Of a DNA stretch of 50,787 nucleotides, positions 50,363 through 50,787 are shown one piece after another (within the stretch, counting starts at the first letter, position 1; the number at the start of each line of letters is the position of its first letter). Below the pieces are notes generated by a model, which saw only the letters and a list, made by a program, of their open reading frames with translations, did not search any database and was not told the DNA's origin. This stretch comes from M0108 sp044228695 (GTDB lineage: Bacteria; Pseudomonadota; Gammaproteobacteria; Chromatiales; Chromatiaceae): contig JBGAUK010000014.1 in NCBI GenBank assembly GCA_044228695.1, positions 1 through 50,787 on the forward strand, written 5' to 3'. A program made the translations under genes and the position numbers.

Positions 50363-50426
50363 AATGACTATACCACTACCACCCTACTGTCCTAATCTCA
50401 ATCTAATCGAACGATTATGGAAGGGC
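50363..50426 (+). pseudogene. IS630-family transposase C-terminal remnant
   Basis: Right after the IS1595 end, the plus strand encodes IPLPPYCPNLNLIERLWKG, the hallmark region around the last catalytic Glu of IS630 transposases. It is the likely continuation of the fragment at 49446. The frame is cut by the start of the IS30 element. Confidence 0.8.
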
Positions 50427-50444
50427 GTAGTCTAGAATCAAATG

Positions 50445-50470
50445 CAACACCTCTACACTTATAGGTGTTG
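50445..50470. repeat. 8-bp inverted repeat before IS30 transposase
   Basis: CAACACCT (50445-50452) and AGGTGTTG (50463-50470) are perfect complements 10 nt apart, immediately before the IS30 start codon. Probably part of the element end, or a hairpin limiting transposase expression. Confidence 0.55.
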
Positions 50471-50472
50471 TG

Positions 50473-50787
50473 ATGACCAAGCACTTCGAACAACTGTCGG
50501 CCGAAGAACGGGCGACCATCATGGTGATGGTCCAGGAGGGGAAGAGTATGCGAGCCATGGCGCGGATCCTGCACCGTGCCCCCTCGACAATCAGTCGCGA
50601 ATGGCGCCGGCATGACGCACCTGATGATGCCTCTGGAACCCGCCGCTACGACGCCCAGCGGGCCGGCCAAGAGGCGCGACGCCGTCTTTTCCAGCCGCGG
50701 CGGGCGCACAAGTTGGCGGTTGACTCGGTGCTGTTGGGTGTGGTCGAGCATTTTCTGCGGGAGGGTTGGTCGCCCGGTCAGATCGCC
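50473..50787 (+). CDS. IS30-family transposase (partial, runs off window)
   Basis: 105 codons of an IS30-type transposase are visible: MTKHFEQLSAEERATIMVMV, a helix-turn-helix with MARILHRAPSTISREWRRH, and HFLREGWSPGQIA at the window edge. The DDE catalytic core lies outside the window. Confidence 0.9.
   Translation, partial: MTKHFEQLSAEERATIMVMVQEGKSMRAMARILHRAPSTISREWRRHDAPDDASGTRRYDAQRAGQEARRRLFQPRRAHKLAVDSVLLGVVEHFLREGWSPGQIA

Overview
This is a high-GC chromosomal window from a proteobacterium, most likely a gammaproteobacterium of the purple-sulfur-bacterium/Chromatiales type. That placement rests on gene style (nor and nir denitrification genes, IS1595/IS630/IS30 elements, AAA-ATPase/DUF1703, AbiE, HprK-type RiPP kinase) and not on a marker gene. 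No rRNA or tRNA gene was recognised. A run of 10 N at 49636-49645 is a scaffold gap.

Layout. 1-700: end of an insertion sequence and a decayed oxidoreductase gene. 727-6475: a GHKL-GNAT fusion protein beside a tyrosine-phenol-lyase/tryptophanase family lyase, a glycine-zipper lipoprotein, an AI-2E-family membrane protein and a GNAT acetyltransferase. 6685-7403: a DUF4160/DUF2442-HTH pair. 7412-12947: a MmeI-type restriction-modification enzyme and an acetolactate-synthase-like enzyme, bracketed by two diverged direct copies of the 5' end of an 8-oxoguanine-deaminase-like gene; the right copy is the intact gene, followed by an MFS transporter. 15724-17730: a secreted lysyl-endopeptidase-like protease with three SLH repeats. 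18017-19916: norCB with a terminator and a DNR/FNR-type box. 20030-21676: an AbiE toxin-antitoxin operon with a palindromic operator.

21968-29981 is the most interesting part: a lasso-peptide (RiPP) gene cluster in which the cyclase-precursor-kinase unit has been tandemly duplicated. It holds a B2 leader peptidase, two isopeptide cyclases, two 59-codon precursors too short for standard gene calling, a third out-of-frame precursor core, one truncated and one intact HprK-like kinase, a sulfotransferase, a PqqD-type leader-binding protein and the remnant of another. No dedicated lasso exporter or isopeptidase is visible.

30015-35087: an AAA-ATPase/DUF1703 protein and a MacAB-like adaptor/permease/ATPase operon. 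35127-44601: the second denitrification block. norE-norF-(38-aa peptide)-norQ-norD runs leftward, and nirC-nirF-nirG-nirH-nirDL-nirJ (heme d1 synthesis for cytochrome cd1 nitrite reductase) runs rightward with overlapping start/stop codons. Two further DNR/FNR-type boxes lie between these divergent operons. Together with norCB they encode NO reduction plus heme d1 assembly; the nitrite reductase itself (nirS) is not in the window.

44935-50787: a secreted RCC1-repeat/CARDB protein, then an insertion-sequence-rich end with a complete IS1595 element, a frameshifted hypothetical gene, an IS630 element split by a second IS1595 copy (and the assembly gap), and the start of an IS30 element.
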